NCBI GenBank assembly: GCA_949949005.1
Contig: CATLHM010000008.1
Span: 78,508 to 142,507 of the forward strand
Source: an uncultured Lachnospiraceae bacterium
Lineage (GTDB): Bacteria; Bacillota; Clostridia; Lachnospirales; Lachnospiraceae
Direction: 5' to 3'
Length of the DNA stretch: 64,000 nt
Every line of letters starts with the position of its first letter. Within the stretch, counting starts at the first letter, position 1. The notes below the pieces were generated by a model that worked only from the letters and a program-made list of their open reading frames with translations, ran no database searches and was not told where the DNA came from. Positions 48,150-58,530 of the stretch are shown here, piece by piece. The translations under genes and the position numbers were made by a program.

Positions 48150-50873
48150 CTATTGCTTTGTCCGATTTACCAGATTTTGCAATACCTCCCACTCGATTTC
48201 CTGCCGGGGCACAAATTCCGCCGATATAAGATACCGATAGATGGAGGAAAGTAATGCCCTTGCCTCCGGATACTTCTGCAGTTTTTGCAGCCCCATACTG
48301 GAAAAAAGAAGCCTCCCGCCTTTGCAGCGGCATTCAAGCAATTGTGTCATAGGCCGCAGATAGGCATAACTGTCCATTTCCGTAATAATTGACTCATAGT
48401 TCTTTGGCAAAACAATAGCCCGCTGGCGGGCCATGGGCCACCACTGCCAGTTGGTATGAGATTCCGTGGGAAAATCCCGGAAAAGAGGGTGCGCATTGTC
48501 AATCAACTGCCCCATGGCCCCCTCCTGCTGGGAAAAGGTTCCCACAGACCAGAAATCCGTGGTGAACTGCGCCTGTATGGAACTTGGCAATGCCTCGCTG
48601 GTGGAGGGCGGCGTCAGATAAACCGTTCCTCCCCCTTCTAAAACCTCCTTTGCCCTTCCGTCCAGCCAGGCGGTTTCATATACTCCCTCTGGGCATACCG
48701 GTTTTACAGGCGGATAAACCCAAACCGGATAGCTGGCAAAGCCCTGATCCTCATTCGTAACAAAAACCTTCAACTCTAATTTTATCGGAGCCCTGACTTC
48801 TGCCAGTGAAAACTCCAGCATCCCCACATCCGTCAGCCCGCCCATCTGGCAGCATACCCACCCGGCTCTCTTTTCCGCACAAAAATTCTTGCCTTCCAGC
48901 CGATAGCAAAGCTCTCCCTCCACCGTCTTTTTCCCATAATTTGCAATTTTAACTTCCGCTTTCAGGCTTTCTGTACTTTCATAAGTATATTTAGGCAAAA
49001 GTACCAATGGACGCCAGGCGGCAAAAAAGGCCCGAAAGGCTTCCGGTTCGGCAAAATTAAAGGGCTTGGGCTTTAAGTGGGAGTTCAGCATTCCTACAAG
49101 AGCAGTTCCCTGTCCCGGAAAATCCTGAAGCCCTAAAAGGGAAATACCGGACATCTGCCGGGTGCGCATGGCAGCCTCAATCTCCTCCCGATACCCGATC
49201 TTTGAAAGCTCTCCGGTAGCCTCCACATATTTTTTCCAGACAGGAAGAAGGCCCTTCTCCTCCACCCGCTTTTTGATCCATCTGAGGTTTGCCGGATCCG
49301 ATATTCCCTGGAAATCCCTGAGCTCATCAAAGTCCGGTAAGACCTCAAACTGCCCCACCTCAAAGCTAAATACCGGCTTGGAAAAGCTCTTCCTGAGAGA
49401 AGTCATAGACTCATCAAAATTTGTCATGGCATTTGGGTAGCTATGATTAATATACCCCTTCGTCCCGGCAAAGGTTCCCCGCAGCTCTTTCTCAAAATAA
49501 TTGGAAGAAGTGTAAAAGTCGCTTTCCTCATCACAGCCTATGTTTCCATAATGGACATTGGAGCCGTTGGCATAGAGCCGTGTATTATCCCATTTGCGCG
49601 CCTTTTTTAGCAGCTCATTCATCCTCTCATGTCCTTTTTTAAGGGCATGGAGCTCATTCCCAAAGGTCAGCATCACAAAGGAAGGGTGATTTGCCAGCAT
49701 TCCCAGGATTTCCTTCAATTCCCTTTCATAATAGGCAAAGCTCTCATCAGACTCAAAAGCGTCCGTTGGATTCCAGTGTGACAACTCCGGCTGCATCAGC
49801 ATTCCTAGCCGGTCTGCCGCTGTAAAAGCGGCCTCCGGCGGGCAATGGGAATGGAAACGTACACAGTTGATCCCGTAGGATTTATAGGTCTCCAGGATAC
49901 CCGTCCATTCTTCCACACCCATGGGCGAATATCCCTTTTCCGGGAATTCTCCGCAGTTGGCCTCGCACCTCAAGAACACAGTACGTCTGTTTAAGGCCAG
50001 TCTCCCTCTGCCGTCATCCCCAAAATCCCGGATCCCAAAGGTAATGGTTTTCTCTGCCACAAAACTGCCCTCACCCTCCTTTTCCTCTGTGAGGTTAGCT
50101 GTCATTTCATACAGATTACCCTCATACTCATCCCACCGTGCCACGTCCCCGGCCATTGCCAGTTCTTTTAGCCAAACCGCTGTCCGCCCCTTCTTTACAG
50201 TAACCAAGGACTGAGCCGGCTCCTTCAGGGCCTGGGAACAGATGCAAATCCTGCCTTTCCACAGACTCTCTGCACACAAAACCACACATACATCTATCAC
50301 ATCCCCCCGAGGATAAGCGCTCACCGACTCCAAAAATACCGGTTCCTCCACCCTTAGCCCCAGATATCCCAATACTCCGTTCCAATTGGTCTGGGTCTCA
50401 TCTGTGGCGGCAGAGGAATAGACGATATTGTCATGGGGAAGCCCCGGATAACTGTTATCCGACAGGAGTGTAATCTCGTGGTCTCCCTTCCAGTACTGTG
50501 TCAGCTCAAATACATGGGGCGTGCTGATGGATGGTTCCCTGAAATCCGGTATTTCCCTGCCGTCCAGAAGAAGCCTTAAGCACCTTGCCCGCTCCGCTTC
50601 CAAAAAAAGCCTTTTCCCCTGCGGCACATCAAAAGTCACCCGGCGTCTCAGCCTGGCTTCCCCCTCAAAAGTATATTTTCTGGTAAGCCGGGTGAGAATC
50701 ACCCCGCCACCTTTCAGATCTTCATTAAAAAGCGCGCTGTCCGGATGCCACTGATTACTTCCCACATCCTTTTTTCCTATCCGATTTTCATCCAATGTTC
50801 CTGGCAAATTCATCGTGTACGTCTCTCCGTCTCCAATATCTGCCTGCCATTCCCCTTCCAGTGAATAAAACAT
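48150..50873 (-). CDS. Glycoside hydrolase family 2 protein
   Basis: GINCVRFHSHCPPEAAFTAADRLGMLMQPELSHW, HPSFVMLTFGNELHA. Confidence 0.88.
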   Translation of the reverse strand: MFYSLEGEWQADIGDGETYTMNLPGTLDENRIGKKDVGSNQWHPDSALFNEDLKGGGVILTRLTRKYTFEGEARLRRRVTFDVPQGKRLFLEAERARCLRLLLDGREIPDFREPSISTPHVFELTQYWKGDHEITLLSDNSYPGLPHDNIVYSSAATDETQTNWNGVLGYLGLRVEEPVFLESVSAYPRGDVIDVCVVLCAESLWKGRICICSQALKEPAQSLVTVKKGRTAVWLKELAMAGDVARWDEYEGNLYEMTANLTEEKEGEGSFVAEKTITFGIRDFGDDGRGRLALNRRTVFLRCEANCGEFPEKGYSPMGVEEWTGILETYKSYGINCVRFHSHCPPEAAFTAADRLGMLMQPELSHWNPTDAFESDESFAYYERELKEILGMLANHPSFVMLTFGNELHALKKGHERMNELLKKARKWDNTRLYANGSNVHYGNIGCDEESDFYTSSNYFEKELRGTFAGTKGYINHSYPNAMTNFDESMTSLRKSFSKPVFSFEVGQFEVLPDFDELRDFQGISDPANLRWIKKRVEEKGLLPVWKKYVEATGELSKIGYREEIEAAMRTRQMSGISLLGLQDFPGQGTALVGMLNSHLKPKPFNFAEPEAFRAFFAAWRPLVLLPKYTYESTESLKAEVKIANYGKKTVEGELCYRLEGKNFCAEKRAGWVCCQMGGLTDVGMLEFSLAEVRAPIKLELKVFVTNEDQGFASYPVWVYPPVKPVCPEGVYETAWLDGRAKEVLEGGGTVYLTPPSTSEALPSSIQAQFTTDFWSVGTFSQQEGAMGQLIDNAHPLFRDFPTESHTNWQWWPMARQRAIVLPKNYESIITEMDSYAYLRPMTQLLECRCKGGRLLFSSMGLQKLQKYPEARALLSSIYRYLISAEFVPRQEIEWEVLQNLVNRTKQ

Positions 50874-50896
50874 ACCTGCCCTCCTTTCTGTGTGGT

Positions 50897-50930
50897 AAAT
50901 AAGCCGGTACTCTCCCGTACCGGCTTATTT
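50897..50930 (-). terminator. Terminator-like hairpin between HAAS-like gene and GH2
   Basis: AAATAAGCCGGTACTCTCCCGTACCGGCTTATTT. Confidence 0.55.
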
Positions 50931-51108
50931 CTATCTTCCTGATTCCTTAATCCTAAAGAGGCCACACGTCCTTTTGTCATAAATCCAGTATAAACCATCG
51001 AATCGTCAGATGCAACTGTCAAATAATCCTCATCCCCGGACTGTACCGGCCTTGTTGCTATTCACGGTGCCGTAAACTGTTACCCGGCCTTAAAGGGCGG
51101 TTCTGCCC

Positions 51109-52149
51109 CTAAGCCTTACCCGTCTTCTCCCCATATCTCAGGGTTTTATAAACCGCTACCCCCGTTTCCAGCAGGCAGCCCAGCAAAATAAAGAGAAATA
51201 GCAGATTGTTAAACCTTCCTGTATTCCAAAAAGACAAAATATCGCCCTCAGAAAATCTCTCTATGCCGGCCACCCTCTTGATCTGCTGCGCAAAATCGGG
51301 GTTCCACAGGGGGAGCCCATAAAACAAAAGGGCTGCTCCTGCCACCTGGATACAGTTGCAGAGAATCGTACTGTACATAACCGCCTTACAGTAGCATCCC
51401 GTCACCAGACGGATGATCTCTCCGATCAGTCCCGTTCCAAGGCAAAGCAAGAAAACCGGTAAAATCCTATCCCATTTTTCAATGTTGAAAACACAGGCAA
51501 TGCTCTCAAATCTGCCCTCCTCATAGCGGAAAGCTCCAAAAAGCTCCGGCCCAAACAAGAGTAGCGCCGCAAATATACTGACAAAGATGATGGAAACCAC
51601 ACTGTCCCCCCGATTGATCACGGCCCGCTTATCCGGAACTGAGGGAAGCAAAAAGGGCGTCCAGTCTTTTTCCGGTTTCACCTTTACCCTGACCTTCCTC
51701 CATTCCAGGAGGGCAAAAACAACCGTAACCACTCCCACTGCGCCAAGAGCGCCACTTATGGCACTTCCCAACAGCTCTTCAAAAAAATGGACAAACAGAT
51801 TAACCCATTGGGACACCTGAGGGCCCTCCATCCCCAAAATACCATTTACAAGAGCGGATACAACGGCAGAAATACCGATACCAATCAGCACGATTTTCAA
51901 AACCCAGACATAATCGTCGTAGTACTGCGGCCCGATCAAATAGTTGTTACGCTCCCCATAGCGCCCGGCAAAAACCGCCGGGTCGCCCAGCTTTTCCAGC
52001 ACCTCCGAAGCGGAAAGGCCCTCTCCGTTTCGCATATCCTCAATAAGCCCGCCTAGCTCCATCCGGATTTCCTCCCTCGCCTCCTGGGGTACTCTCCTGG
52101 TCACCTCATAAATATAACTTTCGATCATTTCCTGCTCACTCATTTCCAT
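51109..52149 (-). CDS. HAAS/DUF1700-like membrane protein, PadR-associated
   Basis: N-terminal ESYIYEVTRRVPQEAREEIRMELGGLIEDM...LGDPAVFAGRYGERNNYLIG then several TM segments; overlaps PadR 3' end. Confidence 0.72.
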   Translation of the reverse strand: MEMSEQEMIESYIYEVTRRVPQEAREEIRMELGGLIEDMRNGEGLSASEVLEKLGDPAVFAGRYGERNNYLIGPQYYDDYVWVLKIVLIGIGISAVVSALVNGILGMEGPQVSQWVNLFVHFFEELLGSAISGALGAVGVVTVVFALLEWRKVRVKVKPEKDWTPFLLPSVPDKRAVINRGDSVVSIIFVSIFAALLLFGPELFGAFRYEEGRFESIACVFNIEKWDRILPVFLLCLGTGLIGEIIRLVTGCYCKAVMYSTILCNCIQVAGAALLFYGLPLWNPDFAQQIKRVAGIERFSEGDILSFWNTGRFNNLLFLFILLGCLLETGVAVYKTLRYGEKTGKA

Positions 52150-52477
52150 TCCCTCCCAGTAATTCACTCATTCCCAAAGATAACGTGTTCCATTGCTTCA
52201 CAAGTTCTTCAAATATCCTGTCTCCATAAAGAGTCCTCTTATAGTATTTGCGGGGCTTCGCCTCCTGGGTATTCCACTCGCTGCATAAAAGTCCCTGTTT
52301 TTCAAGTCTGCGCAAAAGCGGGTACAGCGTATTGACATCAATGGGAACCCCCTTTTCCTCCAGAGTCTGAACCAGCGCATATCCATAGCGCGATTCGCCA
52401 AGCTGGCTTAGGACGCACAGGATCAAGGTTCCCCGCCGAAGCTCGGACAACAGGCTTTCCAATAAATCCTTTTCCAT
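52136..52477 (-). CDS. PadR family transcriptional regulator
   Basis: LCVLSQLGESRYGYALVQTLEEKGVPIDVNTLYPLLRRLEKQGLL. Confidence 0.92.
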   Translation of the reverse strand: MEKDLLESLLSELRRGTLILCVLSQLGESRYGYALVQTLEEKGVPIDVNTLYPLLRRLEKQGLLCSEWNTQEAKPRKYYKRTLYGDRIFEELVKQWNTLSLGMSELLGGNGNE

Positions 52478-52565
52478 CAGTTGCCTCCTTCTATTATTGT
52501 ATGATTTATTATACTGTGTGATATACACTATTGTCAAGTATATATTATTTTTCTTTCTCTGTAGC

Positions 52566-52619
52566 TTGACATAAGTATGAAATCATACTATACTGCTTAT
52601 AGTACGATTTCATACTTAT
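52566..52619 (+). promoter_or_regulatory. Promoter/operator of marR-MATE operon
   Basis: TTGACA-17 nt-TATACT with a 21-bp-arm inverted repeat ATAAGTATGAAATCATACTAT/ATAGTACGATTTCATACTTAT (one mismatch, 7-bp spacer). Confidence 0.85.
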
Positions 52620-52634
52620 TGTGGAGGAAATATC

Positions 52635-53072
52635 ATGAATTCTTATTCATCCAAAGATCTCAGACGTTTTAATAACCTTATAACCGAAATTGACGGGGTC
52701 TACCATGAAATGGCCCTGAAGCTGGGGCTCTCCGACAGCGCAATGCAAATCCTCTATACGATTTGTAATTACGGAGATAACTGCCTGTTGCAGGAAATCT
52801 GCCGACAGTCCGGGTTAAGCAAACAGACCATCAATTCCGCTCTCCGCAAGCTGGAAGCAGAGGACATTGTTTATCTGGAAGCGGCCGGTTCCAGGAACAA
52901 AAAGGTCATTCTTACCGAAGCCGGAAAAACTCTGTCCCAAAGGACTGCCCTCAAAGTCATCAAGGCTGAAAATGAAATTTTTGCTTCCTGGTCCCGGGAG
53001 GATATGGATAAATATCTCGAACTGACAGAAGATTTTTTGATTGCGATGAGAGAAAAAGTTAAACAACTATAA
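52635..53072 (+). CDS. MarR family transcriptional regulator
   Basis: CRQSGLSKQTINSALRKLEAEDIVYLEAAGSRNKKVILTEAGK. Confidence 0.9.
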   Translation: MNSYSSKDLRRFNNLITEIDGVYHEMALKLGLSDSAMQILYTICNYGDNCLLQEICRQSGLSKQTINSALRKLEAEDIVYLEAAGSRNKKVILTEAGKTLSQRTALKVIKAENEIFASWSREDMDKYLELTEDFLIAMREKVKQL

Positions 53073-53089
53073 ATACAAGGAGTTTCAAA

Positions 53090-54430
53090 ATGATACGTTT
53101 ATCCGATCACTTTACTTACGGCCGCCTTTTGCGGTATACCTTTCCATCTGTTATTATGCTTGTTTTTACATCCATCTATGGTGTGGTGGATGGATTTTTT
53201 GTCTCCAATTTTGTTGGCAAGACCCCTTTTGCCGCCGTCAATTTTATCATGCCCTTTTTGCTGATCCTGGGCTGTATCGGTTTTATGTTCGGTACCGGTG
53301 GCAGCGCTTTGATCTCACTGACGCTGGGACAGGGACAGGCTAAAAAGGCCAATGAAATTTTCTCGTTGATCATCTATACTTCCATACTTTTGGGAGTAAT
53401 TTTGGCTGCTCTTGGCTTTTTCCTGATCGGGCCTGTCGCCTCTCTTATGGGTGCAAAAGGGCAGCTTCTTACGGACAGCATCCTCTATGGAAGAATTATC
53501 CTGCTGGCCCTGCCTTTTTATGTACTGCAATATGAATTTCAGTGTCTGTTTGCCACTGCTGAAAAGCCAAAGCTGGGCCTGTTTGTTACCGTAGCAGCCG
53601 GTATTGCCAACATGGTATTGGACGCCCTGTTCGTAGCGGTATTTTCCTGGGGCTTGCCTGGCGCTGCGGCCGCTACGGCCCTGAGCCAGTTGACTGGCGG
53701 CATATTCCCCCTGGTCTACTTTGCCCGCCGAAACGACAGCCTCCTCAAGCTTGTAAAGTGCCGGCCCATAGACCGCCAATTTTATGGGAGTGCGCTTCTG
53801 AAGACCTGCAGCAACGGTTCTTCTGAGCTGATGAGCAATATTTCCATGTCTATCGTAAGTATGCTCTATAATGTCCAGCTCATGAAATACGCAGGTGAAA
53901 ACGGCATTGCCGCTTACGGTGTCCTGATGTATATCAGCATGATATTCCAGGCCATCTTTTTAGGCTATTGTGTGGGATGCGCACCTGTGGTTGGATATCA
54001 CCATGGCGCCCACAATCTCGACGAGTTAAAGGGCCTTCGGAAAAAAAGCCTTATCCTGATCGGAATCTTTTCCGTCCTGATGTTTGCCGCAGGCGAATTA
54101 TCCGGCAGGCCCTTATCCACTCTTTTTGTTGGATATGATGCTGAGCTGTTAGAGATCACAGCTCATGCTTTTGCTGTCTTTTCTTTTTCCTTTTTGTTTT
54201 CAGGATTTGCCATTTTCGGCTCTTCCTTTTTTACCGCATTAAGCGACGGCCTGACCTCTGCGCTGATCTCTTTTCTCAGAACCTTTGTTTTCCAGATCTC
54301 AGCCGTGCTGATCTTCCCTGTTTTCTGGGGGATCGACGGAATTTGGCTGTCGATTGTGTTGGCAGAGGTCATGGCTATGGCTATCACCGTTTTATTTCTT
54401 GCGGTAAAGCAGAAAAAATATCACTACTAA
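53090..54430 (+). CDS. MATE family efflux transporter
   Basis: GVVDGFFVSNFVGKTPFAAVNFIMPFLLILGCIGFMFGTGGSALISLTLGQG. Confidence 0.92.
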   Translation: MIRLSDHFTYGRLLRYTFPSVIMLVFTSIYGVVDGFFVSNFVGKTPFAAVNFIMPFLLILGCIGFMFGTGGSALISLTLGQGQAKKANEIFSLIIYTSILLGVILAALGFFLIGPVASLMGAKGQLLTDSILYGRIILLALPFYVLQYEFQCLFATAEKPKLGLFVTVAAGIANMVLDALFVAVFSWGLPGAAAATALSQLTGGIFPLVYFARRNDSLLKLVKCRPIDRQFYGSALLKTCSNGSSELMSNISMSIVSMLYNVQLMKYAGENGIAAYGVLMYISMIFQAIFLGYCVGCAPVVGYHHGAHNLDELKGLRKKSLILIGIFSVLMFAAGELSGRPLSTLFVGYDAELLEITAHAFAVFSFSFLFSGFAIFGSSFFTALSDGLTSALISFLRTFVFQISAVLIFPVFWGIDGIWLSIVLAEVMAMAITVLFLAVKQKKYHY

Positions 54431-54440
54431 AGAATGATAT

Positions 54441-56633
54441 CTATGACAGAATAGATGCCGTCCTTTCGTCCGCGATCACACCGTCAAAATTAAGCCCAAA
54501 CCCAAATCCGTAGGCATTTCCCTGACTGTCAACATAGGCCTCATAGTCAAAGGGCAGATCCTCGCAGTGAGTTTCGATGGTCTGCATATCCTTTGGCATG
54601 ATGGCCGGCAAAAGGCCGGTAGGCGCATAATTTCCTGTCAGGATATCAAACGGCGCCCTGGCGCTTACCCCAAAGTTGACCAGAATCGCGTCCGCAAAAG
54701 GCTCCATCTCGGAAAACACCACAGGATTTTTCACGGTCATACAGACAATCACCGGCTTTTCGCCCATCTTCTCTCTGGTTTCCATCACCATATCCAGATC
54801 CCCTTCATTGGCACAGCTCCCCGTCCTGCCCCGGTAGCTTTTTCCTCCGCTGATTGCTTCCTCCCTTGCGAAAACCGCCTGGTACGGGCGGTACTGTAAG
54901 CTGATGGGCTGATACCCGTTTTCATAGCCGATGCTGATGGGAGACGCCACAAAGCACAGGGCGGCATCCGCCTCCCCGGGCTCATCCACCACCTGGAAGT
55001 ATTCTGCCGCTGCCGCCTTGTTAGCAGGAGGCGCTATCGTTTCCTGTGTAAAATTGCCAAAGAATGTCCTGTAAGGCTTTACATGCCGATCCGGGATAAA
55101 AACCTTTATTTTCTTTGCCAATGGCAGCACATGGTCTTTATTTTTCAGCAATACCATGGACTTTAACTGGGAAAGATAGCCTTTTTCCACATAAGCATCC
55201 TTTCCCACCTCCGCCAAAGAGCGCTCCAGGTCAAGGTAGGGATTCTCAAACAGTCCCACCTGGAAAATATTGGTGAGAAGACGCACTGCGGAACGCTCAA
55301 ATCTTGCCCTTGCCTGTTCCTCTCCATACTTTTCAGAGAACATCTGGTATGCCGCAAGAACCGGCCCTGCCTCGTTGTTTCCGCCAAACTGGTCTACCCC
55401 TGCCTCCAATGCCTTGAAATGCCGCTCCGCCACGGAAAGCTTTTCCACTCCCCAGCACTTGCCGCCCAGGGCAGAATTCATATCCGGCCCTTCGTCTGCT
55501 GTGATCGCCCAGTCCGTACAGACCACGCCCTCATAGCCAAGCTGCTCCCGCAGGACATCGCCGATCAGGTAACGGCTGTAGGAATTACCCACATTCTCTT
55601 TGTTCTTTATATCCTGTCCATAGGAAATGGAATAATAAGGCATCACGGCGCTGGCCTTACCGGTAGGGCCCTCCAGCTTAAAGGCTGCCTCCGAAAATAC
55701 TTTCTTATGTTCCTCAAAATTCTCTCCGGGATATACGGAATACTTGCCATAGATATAGTGGGCATCCCTTCCGCACTCCGCAGGGCCTCCTCCGGGGAAG
55801 TGCTTGACCATGGCATTTACGCTTTCCTCCCCCCAGCCTTCTTCCCCTCCCTTGGTGGTCTGGAAGCCGTCGCAGTAAGCCTTTGCCATATCGCATGCCA
55901 GCCTAAGGCTGGGGCCGAAGGTGTCCGCCCACCGCATCCATCTGGGCTCTGTCCCCAGATCAATCTGGGGGGAAAGCGCCGTTGTGATGCCCAAAGCCCG
56001 GTATTCCTTAGAGGCAATCTCCCCGAATTCCCTTACCAGCTCCTTGTCAAAAGAAGCGGCAAGGCCCACGCCGTTGGCCCATTTACTGATCGGCTCCCCG
56101 GTCAGCGCCTTATATTCCGTATCCGCGTCCACACTGTGCCTGGGATCCGAGCTGTTGTTCACTGGAATTCCAAACCCTACGTTTTCCGCAAAGGCCTGCA
56201 GCCGATTGTTCCACCTGACCGCCACCTCCGTGCTGGCAAAGCCGGTCACCAGCACGTGACGCACCCCGTCCTTTTCCACGAACTGCTTTTGCTGGTCTGT
56301 CAGTTCCCAGGGCTTGGCGCCGCTTTCCTTCAGGGATTTTCCCTGGTAAGTCCCGGAGAAAGCCCCTTCCGCCGCCGGAACCATCTGATGGCTGCTATAG
56401 AGCATAAGCCCCGCAATCTCCTCTATTGACAGTCTGCCTGCCAGATCCCGGGCCCTCTCCTTTGGGCTGAGCCGCCAGTCCGCATAGGGCAGCAGCTCCC
56501 CGTCCCCCGTAAAATCTTTAAAGTAAAGCCCGTCCTTTTCCAGGATCTTTACCCGGGAATGCTCTGCAATCCCCAGAGTTTTGCCGTTCTTGTTTTCATA
56601 GAGCCTGTAGCCGTCCTTTAAAATACTTTCCAT
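54441..56633 (-). CDS. Glycoside hydrolase family 3 protein (beta-glucosidase-like)
   Basis: NAMVKHFPGGGPAECGRDAHYIYGKY, GYEGVVCTDWAI. Confidence 0.9.
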   Translation of the reverse strand: MESILKDGYRLYENKNGKTLGIAEHSRVKILEKDGLYFKDFTGDGELLPYADWRLSPKERARDLAGRLSIEEIAGLMLYSSHQMVPAAEGAFSGTYQGKSLKESGAKPWELTDQQKQFVEKDGVRHVLVTGFASTEVAVRWNNRLQAFAENVGFGIPVNNSSDPRHSVDADTEYKALTGEPISKWANGVGLAASFDKELVREFGEIASKEYRALGITTALSPQIDLGTEPRWMRWADTFGPSLRLACDMAKAYCDGFQTTKGGEEGWGEESVNAMVKHFPGGGPAECGRDAHYIYGKYSVYPGENFEEHKKVFSEAAFKLEGPTGKASAVMPYYSISYGQDIKNKENVGNSYSRYLIGDVLREQLGYEGVVCTDWAITADEGPDMNSALGGKCWGVEKLSVAERHFKALEAGVDQFGGNNEAGPVLAAYQMFSEKYGEEQARARFERSAVRLLTNIFQVGLFENPYLDLERSLAEVGKDAYVEKGYLSQLKSMVLLKNKDHVLPLAKKIKVFIPDRHVKPYRTFFGNFTQETIAPPANKAAAAEYFQVVDEPGEADAALCFVASPISIGYENGYQPISLQYRPYQAVFAREEAISGGKSYRGRTGSCANEGDLDMVMETREKMGEKPVIVCMTVKNPVVFSEMEPFADAILVNFGVSARAPFDILTGNYAPTGLLPAIMPKDMQTIETHCEDLPFDYEAYVDSQGNAYGFGFGLNFDGVIADERTASILS

Positions 56634-56706
56634 GAATACCTTCCTTTCTCTTATCGCCTTTTTTATCACTTTTCTTTTATCGCGCTTTCCTTTTGTCGCC
56701 TTCCTT

Positions 56707-56955
56707 TTATGCTCTTTCCTTTGTTCCTGTCATCAGCGTTTCCCTGAGCCTCCATGCCTTTTCCGGTTCTATGACATCCGGCGCTGCCTTCAGATAATCA
56801 CAGCTTTCCATCCGGTCACAGGAAGCGCAAACGCCATTACAGGCCATGCGCACCTTCCTGTAAGCCCCCTCCTGTACCTCTTCATACAAAACCGGCTGCA
56901 GGCTGGTGTAATGGGTCTTTTGACAAAATCCCTGTAGATACAGATATTTTTCCAT
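56707..56955 (-). CDS. Small cysteine-containing protein of unknown function
   Basis: 83 aa; CNGVCASCDRMESC motif; ORF clear of other genes. Confidence 0.5.
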   Translation of the reverse strand: MEKYLYLQGFCQKTHYTSLQPVLYEEVQEGAYRKVRMACNGVCASCDRMESCDYLKAAPDVIEPEKAWRLRETLMTGTKERA

Positions 56956-57055
56956 AGTTCCCCCTTTCAACCCGTTGTCAGATCTTCCCTTTTATTATAA
57001 ACGCCGCCCGGCCTCACTGTCAAAAAATATTCCTTTGCAATGCTGCAGCCCAAAA

Positions 57056-57167
57056 CAACGGATGTCCAGCTTCGCCAGACTTCCTTATGTTTCAACAACG
57101 GATGTCCGGCTTTGCCAGACTTTCTTATGTTTCAACAACGGATGCCAGACTTCTCCAAACATCCTTA
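57056..57167. repeat. 40-bp tandem hairpin-containing repeat (two full copies, one diverged partial)
   Basis: GATGTCCAGCTTCGCCAGACTTCCTTATGTTTCAACAACG at 57061, 57101 and diverged at 57141; each contains GTCYGGC/GCCAGAC stem. Confidence 0.9.
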
Positions 57168-57212
57168 GAAAAACAGGCAGCCCGCTTACGCGAACTGCCC
57201 GCTCTTATCATA

Positions 57213-57244
57213 TAGTAAACGACAAAATATTTTGCCGTTCACTA
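57213..57244. repeat. 32-bp palindromic element, copy 2
   Basis: TAGTAAACGACAAAATATTTTGCCGTTCACTA. Confidence 0.8.
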
Positions 57245-57260
57245 TGCAAACAACTTTATC

Positions 57261-58409
57261 TCAGATCAGCGACTCATAAAGCTTCGTGATGTCCTCCACG
57301 CTGGTTTCTTTCGGATTGCCCGGCCTGCAGACATCGTCATAGGCCGACTGGGCAAGGAAAGGAATATCCTCCCTCTTTACGATTTCCTTCAAATCTCCTG
57401 GAATCCCCACATCCTCTGAGAGCTTCTTAACCGCGTCCACCGCAGCCTTTCTGTATTCTTCTTGACTCATAGAGTCAACTCCCGCAACGCCCATAGCCCT
57501 TGCGATCTCGCGGTATTTTTCCCCGGTGGCCTCCGCATTATACTCCATCACCGTGGGAAGGATGATGGCATTGGCAATACCGTGAGGGGTATCGTAGAGT
57601 GCGCCCAGAGGATGGGCCATAGAGTGGACAATGCCAAGGCCTACGTTGGAAAAGCCCATTCCTGCCACATACTGTCCAAGGGCCATATCCTCTCTCCCCT
57701 CCGGAGTGTTATCCACTGCGCCCCGCAGAGAACGGGAAATAATCTCAATCGCTTTCAGATGGAACATATCGGACAGCTCCCAGGCTCCCGCCGTGATATA
57801 GCCCTCAATGGCATGGGTCAGGGCATCCATACCCGTTGCCGCCGTGAGCCCCTTGGGCATGGTAGACATCATCTCCGGATCCACAAAGGCCACTACCGGA
57901 ATATCCTTGGGGTCAACACAAACCATCTTCCGGTTCTTGGCCGCGTCCGTAATCACGTAATTGATGGTCACCTCCGCAGCGGTTCCCGCCGTGGTGGGCA
58001 CGGCAAAGATGGGCACCGACTTATTCTTTGTAGGCGCTACGCCCTCTAAGCTTACCACATCCTCAAAGTCCGGATTTTTGATGATAATGCCGATGGCCTT
58101 TGCGGTATCCATGGAGGAACCGCCGCCGATTGCCACCAGATAATCCGCCCCTGATTTCTTAAAGGCCTCCACTCCGGTCTGCACGTTCTCGATGGTGGGA
58201 TTGGGCTTGATGTTGGAATACACCTCATAGGCAAGCCCTGCCCCGTCCAACACATCCAACACCTTCTTCGTAACCCCGAATTTGATCAGGTCAGGGTCGG
58301 AGCACACAAAAGCCTTCTGAAAGCCTCTGCCCTTTGCCTCCCCGGCAATTTCCTGAACGGCTCCCGCACCGTGATAGGATGTCTCGTTTAACACAAATCT
58401 GTTTGCCAT
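57261..58409 (-). CDS. fucO: Iron-containing alcohol dehydrogenase, lactaldehyde reductase (FucO-like)
   Basis: VAIGGGSSMDTAKAIGII; GIVHSMAHPLGALYDTPHGIANAIILP; clustered with rhamnose genes. Confidence 0.92.
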   Translation of the reverse strand: MANRFVLNETSYHGAGAVQEIAGEAKGRGFQKAFVCSDPDLIKFGVTKKVLDVLDGAGLAYEVYSNIKPNPTIENVQTGVEAFKKSGADYLVAIGGGSSMDTAKAIGIIIKNPDFEDVVSLEGVAPTKNKSVPIFAVPTTAGTAAEVTINYVITDAAKNRKMVCVDPKDIPVVAFVDPEMMSTMPKGLTAATGMDALTHAIEGYITAGAWELSDMFHLKAIEIISRSLRGAVDNTPEGREDMALGQYVAGMGFSNVGLGIVHSMAHPLGALYDTPHGIANAIILPTVMEYNAEATGEKYREIARAMGVAGVDSMSQEEYRKAAVDAVKKLSEDVGIPGDLKEIVKREDIPFLAQSAYDDVCRPGNPKETSVEDITKLYESLI

Positions 58410-58530
58410 AATAGAAATACCTCCATTTTCTTTTTTATTGCAGCAACCCGGCTCTCAGGCCGGATTGTTACTTTTTTATAAGTGGACACCGTTACCTTTT
58501 GGTAAGAGTACCCGGAATACGCGCTCTCTA

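Noticed and set aside
55419-56429. 336-aa plus-strand ORF
   Set aside because: Antisense shadow of the GH3 gene.
57056-57167. Possible CRISPR array
   Set aside because: Units are contiguous 40-bp tandem repeats without unique spacers, and no cas genes are present.
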